Shown: positions 13,901 through 26,506 of the stretch, one piece after another
How the letters are laid out: each line of letters opens with the position of its first letter
How positions within the stretch are numbered: the first letter of the stretch is position 1
Assembly: GCA_035582835.1 (NCBI GenBank)
Contig: JAYKAV010000012.1
Location: 2,321,877-2,385,876, forward strand
DNA length: 64,000 bases
DNA from: Phoebastria nigripes
Taxonomy: Eukaryota; Chordata; Aves; Procellariiformes; Diomedeidae
Reading direction: 5' to 3'
Notes under the pieces: generated by a model
The model's input: the letters and a program-made list of their open reading frames with translations, nothing else
Told to the model about the DNA's origin: nothing
The model's database searches: none
Position numbers and translations under genes: made by a program

Positions 13901-16900
13901 ATCCACGCTGCTGACTTAGCACTTTCAGATATCTGGTTCTTCCTCTAATTTTTTTCCTTTTAAAATAGCCTTCCGTATCTTTCTTACTTATATGTGATCT
14001 GTTTTCATGGACACCAGCTCACGGTGAAATGAAACCAAGGAGAGGAACAGCTGTAAGAGAAATACAGAGGCTAATATATACATATATATGATATTAATTA
14101 TTTTGAAAGTCTGGCAAAATGCTTTGCGAATTATGAAAAAAATATTCTTTACGGTCTGAGTTCAGAATTTGATGCAACTAAACAATGGGATTCGACTAGA
14201 TTTAAGATTAATGATTCAATTCCAGCAAGCTATGGATGTGGCCAAGGTTTGCAATCTCGTGAAACTCTCAGCTATGAGGTTAAAGGATGGCTCAAATTCA
14301 GCACAAGGAAGTGCATAGCTATTTAAAAAAAATAGAAGCGTTGCAAGTGCTGTAAACCAACATAACTGTCCTTGAATTTTTCAGTTGTTTGTCTTCCAAA
14401 GAGATGGTGAATCCTGTTTTTAATGTTTTGTTTTTATTTCCAGCAAGAGCGGATTTGCTTCTTTTTTGTTGGGGCTGTATTAAAGCCGGAAAAAAACAAT
14501 GAAAGGGTAGTGATTTACGAAAAAATTAGAATGAAATTATATCTCAGTATTTAGTGGCTCTCAANTATTTTACCTTCACACCCCCAGTCTAGCAAAGCAA
14601 AGGAGCTCAGGGTTCATTTTCCTCTGTGTTAGAGACAGTGTTGAATTTTATCCACATTAATAAATAAGGGCATGCTGTTCTGCATCTAGCTATGGCCGCA
14701 TTTACCCCGGGATGTTTCTCTGGGAAAGATGTGCTTTGCGCAGCACTTACCTACCTCCTCCCTGAACAGAACAGAAGGCTGTCTTATATCTCATAGTAAT
14801 ATTTGTAAAATAGTCCATTTGGTTGTTTTTTTGTTTGTTTGTTTAGAGCCTGGTTCAGAGTCTTTTACAGTGCTCTGTTGTTCTCAAGCTTTTTCTCTGT
14901 GTCCNTGGGGCACGAGTGTGTGCTTTTAAGAGAGTGAGTGAGATGGAAAGATCTGGCTTGGGGGGTTTGGTTCATCCCGGGCTGCGGGGCTGCCGGGATC
15001 GCTGGCAGCCTTGCTATAGCAGAGCCCATGGACACCAAAAGCCAGAGGTGACACCAATCATAAGGGAAAAGACAGAAGAGCAGTAGCATGGANCATCACT
15101 CCCAAATTTACTCATTCTTCCCATTACCTCCCCTGAATTTTCCTCTCATCTCCTTGCCACCGCCCATCTGACCTGTTTTACTTTCTGCACCGCTGGAAAG
15201 GCTCCAGCATGGGTGGATTTGTTCTTCCTTGGCACCTCCAGGTTGGCTGTTTGAGAGCAGTGGGACCAGCTCAGCAATCTTCCCTTCCCTGCACTGCCAG
15301 CAGCGGGCTCCAGCGCCTGGGAGGGGGCACACCCCTGCTTTCTGGGGGTTTAAATAGCGTAATTACAAGCAACAACAATCAGGAAATACACTTCAGGGTG
15401 GTGTCGTGTCAGTAGTTTGACAGAGCGACTCTGGTTTGGATGCTATCTCTTCCAAGTAAAGTTTGCACGAAGGACGATATAGANAAAGGTTTATTTGCAT
15501 TTTTTCCCCCATGAGTAAATTGTCTTTACCAACTTTGGAATTAAAATGCTAAGGGTGTTGTGTGCTCATATTATTAAGTAAGTAAATACAGAAATGTATC
15601 ATCTGTTAAGATAGGTTTGTCATTTCATCCTGTACATTTTGTCAAAAAGATGCTTTCAAGTGGCAGTTCATATTCTTTATAGAAAACCTGTTAGCTGGCC
15701 AAGCGACGGTGAAGGAAGAATTTACGTTTTTGTTCTTCTGTATCAATCACACAGTGTTTAAAGTCATTCTACCTGCAAAGTTGTTGGGAATGTATCTTTC
15801 CCAATGCTGATGAAGCCATTAATTGAATTTAAATTAATACTGCGGTTACCTGGGAATCCAAGACACACTCGCAGCCGTGAAAAGTTTATTGCATATCGAT
15901 TCCAGCCTGTTGAAAGTCACTCTTGGGAGTTAGATTAGCTTTGATTCTTCCTGGCTTAGTGCTGGATCTCATTGCTTCTTGCCTGTGTACGTACNGACTC
16001 ATGCGACAGGAGCGCAGCGTGCAAGGACAGACGGACAGACAGACGTCTGCAACGGGCCGGGCGGTGGGCTGGGCTGAGCGCTGCCAAAGTGAGCGTGCTT
16101 TAGCTGGGCTGCTTAGTGAGCCAGGCATCACGCTCGCTTGTCTTATACGCTCTTTCGTGGGCTGCCAGTTTGAAGCTTCATGATGAAAAGTGTGGTGCAA
16201 TTAAATGTTGGCTTAAATACTGCTGCACGGTGATGCCCAGTCTCCTGAGATCGATCGGTATGGTAATGCTGGAGGTTCAGGCAAACAGGGTCTATTCCCT
16301 GACTGTAGGCAGAAATCGTACATTCACTGTGGTGTTGCAGTAGCAATGCAGCGCTTGACTTTAAAGGGTTGAAGCGAAGGCTCTGGGGAGAGGTTTAGTA
16401 AGTTCAAAGAGACAGTAGCTTAAGGGTAGCATTATTTTTTAATATGCAGATATAGAGAAGTTAAGAAACGCAATTTTTATAAAGTTTCAAATTAATGTTA
16501 CTTTTGTAATTTTCTTTTAAATGAAGGCATTGAAGCTTTCAGGTTTTTTTTTTCTTTTGTTTAAGATTCCCTGTAAGTGTTAGTCACTGAGAAATACAGT
16601 CTCAGCTGTAATCTCTGTGCTGCTGCCGACTCAGAGGAAATGCCCCATAGCNCTCCAAACCTGAGCTCCCATGAGGGAATGCATTAAAAAAAACCACATA
16701 CTGTTGCAACTCAAAATGTAAATTTCTACATCGTTTCAGTGTAGTATTTTGCTAAAGTTACACATCTGGCTGTTTTGTGTGTTCAGTTATTGGAGTTCTT
16801 TTGGGGTTTCTTAGACAGTTTGAAGATGTAATCTTTTTAGAGTATTAAAGAGAATTACCTGCCACTGCTCGGTGCAAGACACAGCTCATAACCACAACAG

Positions 16901-17299
16901 CATTAGCAAGAAATTTTATCTCAAATGAGGTTTGAACTAGTACCTTTTCAAATGGCGTTGCTGCTTCGTAGCAAAGAAATTAGGTAGAAAGCTCTAATTG
17001 GACCATAAAGAACGATGTAAAATAAAGATTTAGGGAGCTTTCTCTTTGGCCTCTTGAAATGAAATAAACTGCTTGCCTAACCTACAACAGACCTGGCTTG
17101 CTCAAAATCAAGGTACTTCTCTGATCGGAGCCAGCTGTTATTCATTCTGTGGGTATATGTGTCTCTCTCTATTTCTGTATTTTGTGTATTGCTCCCAGGG
17201 CTTATGTTGGCATTTTCTCTTTGATGTTCATATTTAACTGTTATTTCAGGACACTGCAGATTGTGTGGGTGGTTGTTCTGAGAGANAGAGATGTATGCG

Positions 17300-17312
17300 C
17301 ACACACACACAC
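17300..17312 (+). repeat. (CA)n short microsatellite
   Basis: Six to seven CA units follow atgtatgcg. This is a simple repeat with no other feature attached. Confidence 0.85.
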
Positions 17313-19224
17313 GCTAGAATGGTTGATGCTGTAAGAAGAGATAATTCACAGAATAATATTTAGCTATTGATCACTGTTCAGATATATCGTCAGTGGTCTT
17401 TGTTTCGGAATACCCTGAATTGCATCTTCTGAAGAACATTTTTCCTCTCAATGATCTAGCACTGAAGTTGTCTGAGCTATCTGTTGGACACATTTGGGCA
17501 GAGTATTTCCATCCAGAAAGGAAGAATTTTATTTTTAGAAAGCCTGCTATCTTTGTGTGCCAGCTCCTGATCTGCATGTGATCTGGTAGGAACCTCCAAG
17601 CCTTCCTCTGCAGGTTTGCTCTGCACAAAGGCGTTAATGGGTATCCGTGATTGGAGAGGCTTCACGGGGGAGCGGTTCTTCCTCCACACAGCAGACTGCC
17701 ATATGCTGCTTTCCAGCATTTTTGCAAGGCAGCAGAGCCAAGGGCAGCTTAGGCTGGCAACCACTTTCCATCCTTGCNAGGGGTGTTCAGCAACACGTGG
17801 ATAGCACACAGCAAGCACATGAGGAAGGCAAATGACGGTTTCCTATACAACCCCCCCAGATTAGGAAATCCTAGTGTTTTCGAGTGCTGTTAGTCTGTGC
17901 TTCTGTGCGGAGTTTCAAGCCTCATTTCTTGAAAGGAATTCATTTTCCATTTGTTAGTAAAATTGGCAGGATTTCCAGGATGTGGGGAGTGATGAAGCTC
18001 AGGGGACCTCACCGGACCCTGCATGAATGAGCCCCTCCTGGGCCGCTGAAGCAGAGTGGGCTCATGGAGAATTATAACAAAATAATGTTTTAGTTTGGCA
18101 TTCTGCTTAGGCATAGAAACAGAAGTCAAGAAGAGATTTTACCACCTTCTCCCACTCCCTTAGAGCAGTACTGGCACCGATACCANGCCAAGCACAGCAC
18201 TCGCGTTGTGTTTGCCTCCTTGATTCAACCCAGCCGATGCAGGGAGCTGAGAGCATGGGCGGTTTCATTGCTGAAAGAAAGGAGCAGGAGAAGGGAATTA
18301 GGGAGGGTGGGTGGTGAGGTGTTCCCGTGGTCCATCTGAAGCATCATACCCTATGTCTGCCAGCATGGCAGGGTCCAGATCTGGGGCTGCTTCTGTGGGG
18401 ATGGGGAGGGAGAGGGAAGAGCTCCCCTCTCCTCTTTGCGTGAGAGTTGCATCTCTCCTGATATTTCTTACACTATAATTTAAGAGGTTAATGCATTTTT
18501 CTAATTTACAGGAAGTATATTGGCAGAGTATTTCTTTTGCCATTTATATTTCCTATATTTTTCATGTAAAAAAGAAATTGCAGGAACTTTCTGAAATAAA
18601 CTGTTCCTGGTTTAGGTAAAAATAGCCATGAATGGTCCCAAATATCTAGTTTTAGAAATGCCATTCTGCAGAAGGGCTGAGAACCAAAGATTGTTCCTAA
18701 TGGAACAGATAATTTTTCATCTCTGATATACTACTTTGGCAAAGCAGGAGGAGTTTAATATAGTATGTAGCATTNCCAGTCCAGTGCCTGGTGGACTGCC
18801 TATGGCTGTTGCGAAATAGGCAGTGAAGAATGACACTTATTTGAGCAGAAGGACCGATGGTCTCTCTTAATGTTTGTTCACGTTTGTGACAAATTTGGGC
18901 TCAAGAAAGAGCTCTGAGTAAGGACTCGGGAGTAGGTCCATGGATACTAGGTGACCGTTTATTTTCCTTTACAATTATTACAGCATTGTAATTTGGGAAG
19001 CTTCAGACACTGAAATTGGGGGCAGTGAAACACAGACTACAAATGCAATCTGCTTGTGCCATAAGGTGATGGAAGCAATAAAAGGTTCAGTCATCAGTCT
19101 TTTCTACAAGGGTTATTTTTTGCAACAAAAAATTAAAATAACATTAATATATTAGAAATTAAAATGAATCAAACAAGATCCCCCCGCCATCTGCTAAGTA
19201 AATACCAGTGTGGCCCATTGGAGG

Positions 19225-19440
19225 AGCATCTGTGCAGGGAGAGGCAGCAGCCGAGATGGAAAGCACCTCCTGCTCCTCCCTCCCGCAGCACCGCGCCGTC
19301 AGCAGCCGCCCTGCCTGCACCTTCGTGTGGGGTTTGCGTCGGTGGTGAAACAAGGCAGGTTCCTGCGTGGTAGCAAAGCAGAGCTGAGCTGCATTGAGCC
19401 CGAACTGCCAGCCGAACCTCGCGGCATCCGGGAGGCTTGC
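19225..19440. promoter_or_regulatory. CpG-rich patch in intron 4 (candidate only)
   Basis: This is a G/C-rich block with clustered CpG dinucleotides, for example CCCGCAGCACCGCGCCGTCA and CGAACCTCGCGGCATCCG, standing out from AT-rich flanks. No TATA box or known promoter motif is evident. It is listed as a candidate on composition alone. Confidence 0.3.
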
Positions 19441-21866
19441 TTTGTTATTTGTTGGGTCTCATTTCATTAAATCAGTCTGTGCTCTTCATGCCCTTCCCCA
19501 CCCAGCTGCCTGGAGGATGAGGATGATGTGTGTTCAGCACTCCTCGCTTCTGCTCCTCTAAGGAACTGCACATGTCTTATCAGAAATGTCTATTAAATCT
19601 CATGTGTAATTCATTCATGCATATTAAATCCTCTACCAAGATAACTTTGAGTCTAATATATTTACAGTAACACATTATTTCCACTCTGCTTTGTTTAAAT
19701 TCATACATCTCAACATTTCTTTATCTTATCAGCTTTTCCATTACTCTTTACAAATGGTAATAAGTATTAACTTGTTTTAAAATTTCTCTTCCTCTTTGGG
19801 GTCAGTTTTTCTCTGTCTTTGAAAGATATTGAAAGCAAAACTTCCTAAATTCTCACAAGAAATTTCTCTCTTTTGGTATTTCTGATTCTGTTGCTACAAC
19901 CTAAAAAGAGTCTTTCTCTAGGCCAGATAAAATTAGTCTCTGAAATCCTCTATGACTGACTTATTCTTTCCCTTTATTAGCAAGCCATAAAAGAAATACT
20001 ACTTCACAATCTCTCAAGCAAAGCAAAAACAAAAATATTTGAGGCTTTCATTAGAGTACAATGCAAGTATGGCATCCCTGTTTGCAAGTAGCAAATTAAT
20101 GTGCTTCCATTGTACTTTAAAAATGCATTCATTGTATTATGTGTTTATTAGTGTCTGTGTTTTCCTGCATGAGTAGCTATTGATTACCGTCGTGGTTCTC
20201 GCCGTGGGCACCTGGAGCATCCCGGGAAAGGTCTCTGCAGGCTCCAGCTCCTCCGCTGCTGGGGCTGCACGCACACCAACACACGCCAGTTGTGTGTTTC
20301 TGAAACAGGCTGAGCTCCACTGGGTAAGACAGGTTCAGACATATAAATAAACTTGTTAATTTTAGGAAGCGGACAGAGATTTGAAAGGGTTTTCTTGTTT
20401 GTGTGGTTGNTTTTTTTTCCTTTTAGTTTGCACTGTTAATGCTTGAATGATTTATAGGCTTTTGAAAGTAATAGTTTAGGAAGTAATACACATAATAATA
20501 TACATAATTTCCTTAAAGATGATACGATGAATGCTAAAGTGCCCACTTCACTCATGCTGGGTTTGCAGATCTGCTTCGGGAATGTGTTTTCATTTTGTTG
20601 ACTGACTGCGTGACAACACTCTAATGACCAAAGGAAATGGAAAATGATTTAGAAAAAAATCCTCAGTGTAATCACGTATACTAGCTCTTTAGTAAAGTAA
20701 AGCAGGAGTCAATAGATCAATGATCTTGATCTCCTGGTAAGGCTAGATAAACACAAACCTTTTGTCTCATAGTTAAAATAGGATGGTGAAGAACTATGTG
20801 TTTGCAAGTAAAGATACCCCTCCGTGCAGTTTAAGGTAATATGTCTTGAAAGTGTAGTTCAGTCTTTGTTTCAGTTACATGACATAGTCCCTCTGGAAAT
20901 TAATTCACTTATTCATGTGTATTCGTGTGCTTGCTGTAATGCAACCAGCGCACTCCAGTTTGCCTCAGAGTGCTACTCCGCTCTTGGCTCCGGGGCTGAA
21001 AGGGGATGAAGGATGTGGTCATGAGAAACACCCGCTTACTATGAGATGGTGTAAGATGGAGAGCTTCTGGTTTAGGCTGTCACCGTCCCTCTGACCACTC
21101 TCAAACCACTATTAAAACTAGGGGAAGGAAAGAAAAAGATCTAGAAAGAGAAAGCACAAGCTCGGTGTCTGAGACTTCAGTGATCACTAATCCCCTTCAA
21201 GGAGCTTTCAGCTGATTTCTATTTGCCCTCTGTTTCTGCTGCTCCCTACCGCTCTTCTGTCTGATGCTGCCTCCAGAAAGGCGCAGCTCTATCGACTCCT
21301 TTGCTGGTGCTGATGAATTACCGTCTGCTTTACTGAAAGGTGTACAGTGCGTTTTGGAGCATCTCCCCAGCAGCACAGCGCTGCACTGCTGCCCTCAGGG
21401 AGGAAGGCTTGCCAGCGACGCCGAGCACTGCGCGTGCTGCGAGATGGGGCAAATTAATTGACATTTTCTCTGCTAGAAAACTTCCATTTTCTGTTGGGTG
21501 ATGGGGATCTGGGGGAGCAGGGGCTGTTGGCGCAGCCCAAGCCCAGGTGCTGTCTGTCCACTCCTGCTGCTGGCTGAGCCACCCCTGTGCCGCTGTTCTC
21601 CTGCGGCAGCAACTGCTTTTTGGAGAGTCAAAAGCCATTATTCTCTATTTACAATTTGTGCATATGCACAGGTAAGTGGGCCAAGAGCTCCCATCTACAC
21701 CTGGTGTCAAGCTGCAGTCAACCAAAGCTTTTTACACCTGTAGTCTTTCCTCGCTCTTAACTAAGTTAGGACACAATTAATAATGTGATTAATCATACAA
21801 GCTATTTAATAAAGAAGGGCCAGGGAAACTAAAGTTTTCTACTAATCCAATATATAAAATGCAGGN

Positions 21867-21900
21867 AAAAAAAAAGAGGAAAAAAACCCCCCACCCCCCC
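21867..21900 (+). repeat. A-rich then C-rich low-complexity run
   Basis: A run of A (with one N before it) passes through gagga into a run of C. It is simple sequence, and the N suggests unsure base calling there. Confidence 0.8.
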
Positions 21901-22991
21901 CATACTGCTCTCTCAGCTCTGCTGGTGGTTCAGCAATGGCTTGTTGTGCATGGTCCTGATGTATCTCACCTTCCAAAAAGTAATTGCGTTAGAATTTGTA
22001 AGAATGAAGTATGAAGCATTTGAGTGGCCTCAAATTGATTATTACTACTGAAAAGAGAATGGTGTAATTGCTTGTGAATAATGATTAAGCCTAATTAGAG
22101 TCAGTGTTTTGCTATTACACTGATGATAGCCACTTGTAGTGCCTAGGCTTCAATATGTTCTCCAGGAATAGGTACAGTACCAGCATCTTTGCTTCTCTAC
22201 ACCCAGTAGAGTAGGTGACGTTCTTGGCTTTCTTCCAGTACGGTATGTACACGGATGCCTGTGAAGCAGTAAGCTCTCACAGATATTTATGAAGTGAAAC
22301 TAAACTTTTATTTCTCTTTCTCTCTAATTTCTTTCCTGGACTACTTGTGGTAGTTAACCTATTCAAAGTAGCCTTCAATTACCCTTGTAATGAAGAAACA
22401 CTTTTAATCTTTGTTTTCAAGTTTCTTTGTTTCTCAGTTTAATTACCACTTCACATAGCATAAATTTCCAAAGAAAAATATTTTAGGATCTAATGGAAGG
22501 AGTTGCTAATGACATCTGGAAATTACTGACATCCCTTCTGTTCTTCAGTGTCGGTGTGCTGAGGCTTTGTTGCTCGAGATATTTGCATGGAAAGAGCCTG
22601 TTTGTTCTCTGGCTTCATCCCTTGGTTTGTAATGTTTATGGTTCTGTGATGATTACAGCCTGCTGCTGTGTAAAGGAGTCAAGGACAACAGGAAAATGAT
22701 TGCAGTATTGTGGAAAGAAAGATGTTGAAGNTATTTTTGTGTGTTAGTATCAGTAGTAATGCACTGCTGAGGCATTGGGTTAAAGGGAAACAAAATCCGT
22801 GGGGTGGCTGCTTCCGAGCAGGAGGTTTGAGGGACTGCTGGCCCCTTCCCACGCAGGGGTGGTGATGGGCACTCGTGAATGTACATTGTTTGTGGCTGGA
22901 AATGGCTTCTGAGACTTTCCAGGTGCCATAAGCAATTACTTAAGTCAGAAACTAAGTAGTGAAATAGCCTCTTTGCAAAGTTTGTTGGTTT

Positions 22992-23045
22992 GGGGTTTTT
23001 TGGGGGGCGGGGGGGGTGGGGGGGGGTTTGTTGGTTGGTTGGTTG
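22992..23045 (+). repeat. G-run tract followed by (GGTT)n
   Basis: Successive runs of 4, 6, 8 or more, 3 or more and further G bases are separated by T-runs and single C or T, followed by TTGG repeats. Four or more G-runs close together satisfy the usual pattern for a G-quadruplex on the + strand. The reverse strand reads as a Pro/Asn/Gln-rich frame, which is an artefact of the repeat. Confidence 0.85.
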
Positions 23046-23403
23046 TTTTTTTCCTTATGATCTAGTGGATTTATTGGACAAAAGCTAGGAAGAAATGAAG
23101 CCAGGTTAGCTGGGAGTGCATCTCTGCGCCTGGCTGATGGCGTGGGTTTTCCACCTAGCGAGATGGCTCCCGGCTCGGGGGGAGCGGACCGCTCTGCTGC
23201 ACCGCGGGGGTACGTGAACCAGAGCACTTCAGAGACCCAACTCTGTCTTGTAGTAATTTTCAGTAATGTAATACTGCTTCAGGTATTTATGTTTCTCATG
23301 CTCTGTTAAAGTTTGCATTAAGCAGTTTGCTTACACGGGGCCAATACAAAGTTTAATATGATACTGCAGCAACTTTGTGGAATTAAATTGGTGTGCTTTA
23401 TTT

Positions 23404-23419
23404 AAAAAAAAAAAAAAAA
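23404..23419 (+). repeat. poly(A) run
   Basis: An uninterrupted run of about 16 A bases. No poly(A) signal or gene-like sequence upstream suggests a retrocopy. Confidence 0.9.
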
Positions 23420-23729
23420 TCTAAATCACACCTGAACTCTTTCTTTAATGTCTCCTTAGAATTTAAATTATGTTTTTAGCTTTGGCAATTATTTAAAATG
23501 CTGATGTGTCAATCCCCAAAGAGAGAATACTTGTCTCGAGTATTGCCACTTGAAATTTTGGGAAGCCACACAGATGTTCATCTCCTCATTATGGAAATAA
23601 TGTATTTGGTTAATGTGTTGGTATGAAGAGAGGGGAATACAAATTATCTTGCAACTTGAGAGCCATTTAAAAGTTTCCTTATGTTTAGACTGCCTTATTC
23701 ATCTCTACTAAGGCATCTCTGACAAGAGA

Positions 23730-24015
23730 GGTCCCCGGGACTGGCCGGGTTTGGAAGTGCCTCTGCCAGTTGCCAGCTCTGGCCCAGGCCCTGCTGCCCC
23801 GTTTCCAGCCGCTCTGCCCAGGCTGGTGCTCGGCGTTGGGGCAGCGAGAGGCGCGGGACTCGGTCCCGCCGCAGCAGCCGGGGGAGATGCTGTTGGATAT
23901 CTGTCTTCTCGGAAGATCTGTGCGCTGTTCGCTGGGGACGAGGCTCAGGTCTCTGCAAGTGCCGTCATTGCAGCCTCCTGGCTTCTTGGGTGCACATCGG
24001 AAACAGAAAAACGAG
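23730..24015. promoter_or_regulatory. CpG-island-like patch in intron 4
   Basis: I count 20 CpG dinucleotides between about 23736 and 24012, in clearly G/C-rich sequence, for example CTCGGCGTTGGGGCAGCGAG followed by GGCGCGGGACTCGGTCCCGC. The flanks are AT-rich. This density in an unmethylated region would be typical of a promoter or enhancer. It explains the long overlapping open frames on both strands here (213, 188 and 120 codons). Whether it starts a transcript cannot be told from sequence. Confidence 0.4.
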
Positions 24016-24599
24016 GAGAGGATCCAAGCCAGGAGCTGGCCAAGGGCACTTGCCTGGTGGTCCTTAAGGCTGGCCAGGATCCCAAAGGGGATGCTGAACT
24101 GGGGGTGGGGTAGCCCTGGGAAACAGGGAGGGAAAAAAAATAGAGGTGGTGAAGAATGGGTGCCTNGAGGATATTCTGCTCCTGAAATATTTAAATCGAA
24201 TTGGAAAGCTTTTTTGCTTTCCTTGAAAGATGCAGGGCGTTCCAATGACAAGTACTTGGGGCGACGTGGGCGTTCCTGTGCAGCACTCCGTAGCCTCGAG
24301 GCCGGCCCGAGTGATTGCAGTGTATCCCCCGGCCTCAGAAATCATCCCCATTATCTTTTCGCATACGAGTCTGAGCACTTGTTCTGGGTAGTGCCTCGTG
24401 GTTTGATGTGATTAATGCGCACAGTTGGAGTAGAAGCTGAAACTTTGTGCTAGCAGCCTCAGCTGAGAAGGCTGTAGAGAGGGAGGGCGAGAACAGTAAT
24501 TATATCCCTCTGTCTCACATCCTAGCACACTCTGGCTGGATGGCGTTATTAAAGCTGCCTTATAATCACGAAGTCAGTTGTCAAAAATCAAGGAAGTAA

Positions 24600-24615
24600 T
24601 TTTTTTTTTTTTTTT
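24600..24615 (+). repeat. poly(T) run
   Basis: An uninterrupted run of about 16 T bases, simple sequence. Confidence 0.9.
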
Positions 24616-25199
24616 GAAGACTTTAGGAAAAAAAGGAAGGGAAGAATGCATTTTCAGTTAGTGTTTTCTTAGGGATGTTATCTCAAGGGGAATTTGAAAA
24701 TAAGATTGGCAGCGTATATAGCAGTTTAAACTGAGGCATGACTTTGCTGTGCCCAGCCAATTACATCAAATCGCCGGGCGCCGGGCATGGATGGCCTCTG
24801 TTGTGCCAGTTTATGTATTGGCTCCACCTGACTGCAGCTCGGGCTTGCGGGTGTCTGCCATGTGCACTGTTTAAATGATGGCTCTGCAGAAAAGAGGCAT
24901 CACGTTAAATAGCATTTTGAAAGAGCGTTGTTACTTTCATCTAGCCAGTGTTACCATGTCAACAGTAAAAAAATGTGGCAACTCTCGATGTCTGGTTTGG
25001 GAGGGCTGTGTGCGTGTAAGTATGGGTCTGTGAGCGTGCATATAAATTTTAGGATACACAAATATATTTACACATGCTGTAATTATTCCTGTTGACATGG
25101 TAACACCTCAGTGAGGCACACACAAATATATATAGAGAAAGAAAGAAAATTAACTCTGTATATTGAAGGAATTGAATGCAGGGTAAGGAAATAATATTT

Positions 25200-25760
25200 G
25201 AAAGCCGGTGAGTTCTGCAGCCTGGGGCTCGGGCTGCGGCTGCCCCTGTGCGTGGCGGGGGAAGGAGCAGCCCCTCGTGCTCCCCTCCCGCGCCGCAGAT
25301 GCCAGGTACGTCTCAGCCTCCATCGGTACGTGTCTCGCCTTATTCTCCCACTCCCACCGCAGGCAGGAGGAGGACGGGCTTTGATTTCCTTTCATGTTTT
25401 GTTTGCTGGGAAGGTATAACAATGCGACCGAGCATTGATTTGGTTTTTGCAAGTTGATTTTAAGTACGTGTGCCAGAACGGCACAGCCGGGGGCTGTGCA
25501 CTGACCACCGCCGGGGTTATTTATGACTTTGCGGCTCAGAATTTAGGTCGTGTATCACAGGGTGATGGAAAATTACCTTTCATGTAGCATCGCTGTTGGT
25601 CCTGTTCTTGGCTCGCCTGCTGAATTAGAGCATGTGTAGAGCGGTGGGGTGGGGTGCGATCGTCCGAGCGGTCAGGGTGCTCTGGGGGGGCTGCGGTGCT
25701 TAACCCCAGCGTCCTCTGCAGCAGCGCCGGGCAGGGGCCGCAGCCTCTCCTCCATGGGCA
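25200..25760. promoter_or_regulatory. second CpG-rich patch in intron 4
   Basis: The first 135 bases contain 13 CpGs by my count (for example CCCTCCCGCGCCGCAGATGC). A further cluster lies at about 25480-25760 (GATCGTCCGAGCGGTCAGGG). The patch sits roughly 1.2 kb after the one at 23730-24015. No promoter motif is recognised and the assignment rests on composition. Confidence 0.35.
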
Positions 25761-26482
25761 GCTCTGACCTTCCGTTTCGTTTATTTTGGCGTGATCGTTA
25801 TGTGTGCGGATTGATTTTTATTTTTTATTATTGTTAATTGTAACCTGTTGAACATATTGAAGGGTTACTCCAGTTGCTGCGTTAGAATGTAGAGGGATTT
25901 CTGTATTTTTGTCCTCATTTTAAATTATGTGAGCAGATGACTTGAGTTTAAATGCTTTTAAGGATACGCAATGTGCATTTTGTCTGCTGCTGCTATCAAA
26001 GGGAAGAAAACCACTCTCGTGTTCTGCATTTAGACCTTCTGTATCTCTCTGATTTTACTGTTCTGCATTATTAAAATAAAACAGGCCATCTGTGGAGCAG
26101 CTTCTCCCGTTTAGTCAAAAAGGGTGGGAAGGAAGAACTCAGAAAACCGGTGGGAAGAAGACGTCAATGCACACAAAGGGATTTAGTTAAGTAGTTAATT
26201 GCAAATGAAAAACTGAAATAACAGCTCAGAATTTGGGGGTAAGTATTATTAATAGGAAAGAGTGATCTGCGTCCTGACCGGTGGGCCTGACTTGCCACCG
26301 CTTTGCTCCATGTCCCTGGGCGACGCTGTTTAACTCCACTTGAGTTTTACTGCTGCCAGATGAGATTAATGCAGAAGCTGGTCTATTTTTCAGTAAAGCA
26401 GACAGCAACAGATAATTTCAAGAAGACTGGGTATGCAAGTGAGAGGGAAAGCAAGCTATTGACTAAGGTGCCTTGTGATATT

Positions 26483-26506
26483 AAAAAAAAAAAAAAAAAA
26501 AAAAAA
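26483..26506 (+). repeat. poly(A) run, about 24 bases
   Basis: A long uninterrupted A tract follows tgatatt. I looked for a retroposed gene or LINE tail upstream and saw none, so it is recorded as simple sequence. Confidence 0.9.

Larger units (their letters stand above)
7931..19160 (+). other. GRM7: GRM7 intron 4, first part
   Basis: Intron 4 runs from 7931 to 35714 (27,784 bp), starting gtaaga and ending ctccag, and splits a Gly codon after its first base. This first part is AT-rich with no coding signal I can support. It contains a possible old LINE scrap at about 10870-10935, a TTTG run at 14825-14845, a short CA run at 17300-17312, and a small CpG-rich patch near 15990-16090. The many open frames of 60 to 113 codons on both strands overlap each other and match nothing I know. 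Confidence 0.85.

Noticed and set aside
23685..24411. Long overlapping open frames on both strands (213 codons +, 188 codons -)
   Set aside because: They lie in the CpG-rich patch, where stop codons are rare. Neither has a domain, signal peptide or repeated motif I recognise, and both contain an N.
26483..26506. Poly(A) tail of a processed pseudogene or LINE
   Set aside because: No coding or LINE-like sequence precedes it, no target-site duplication is evident, and processed pseudogenes are rare in birds.
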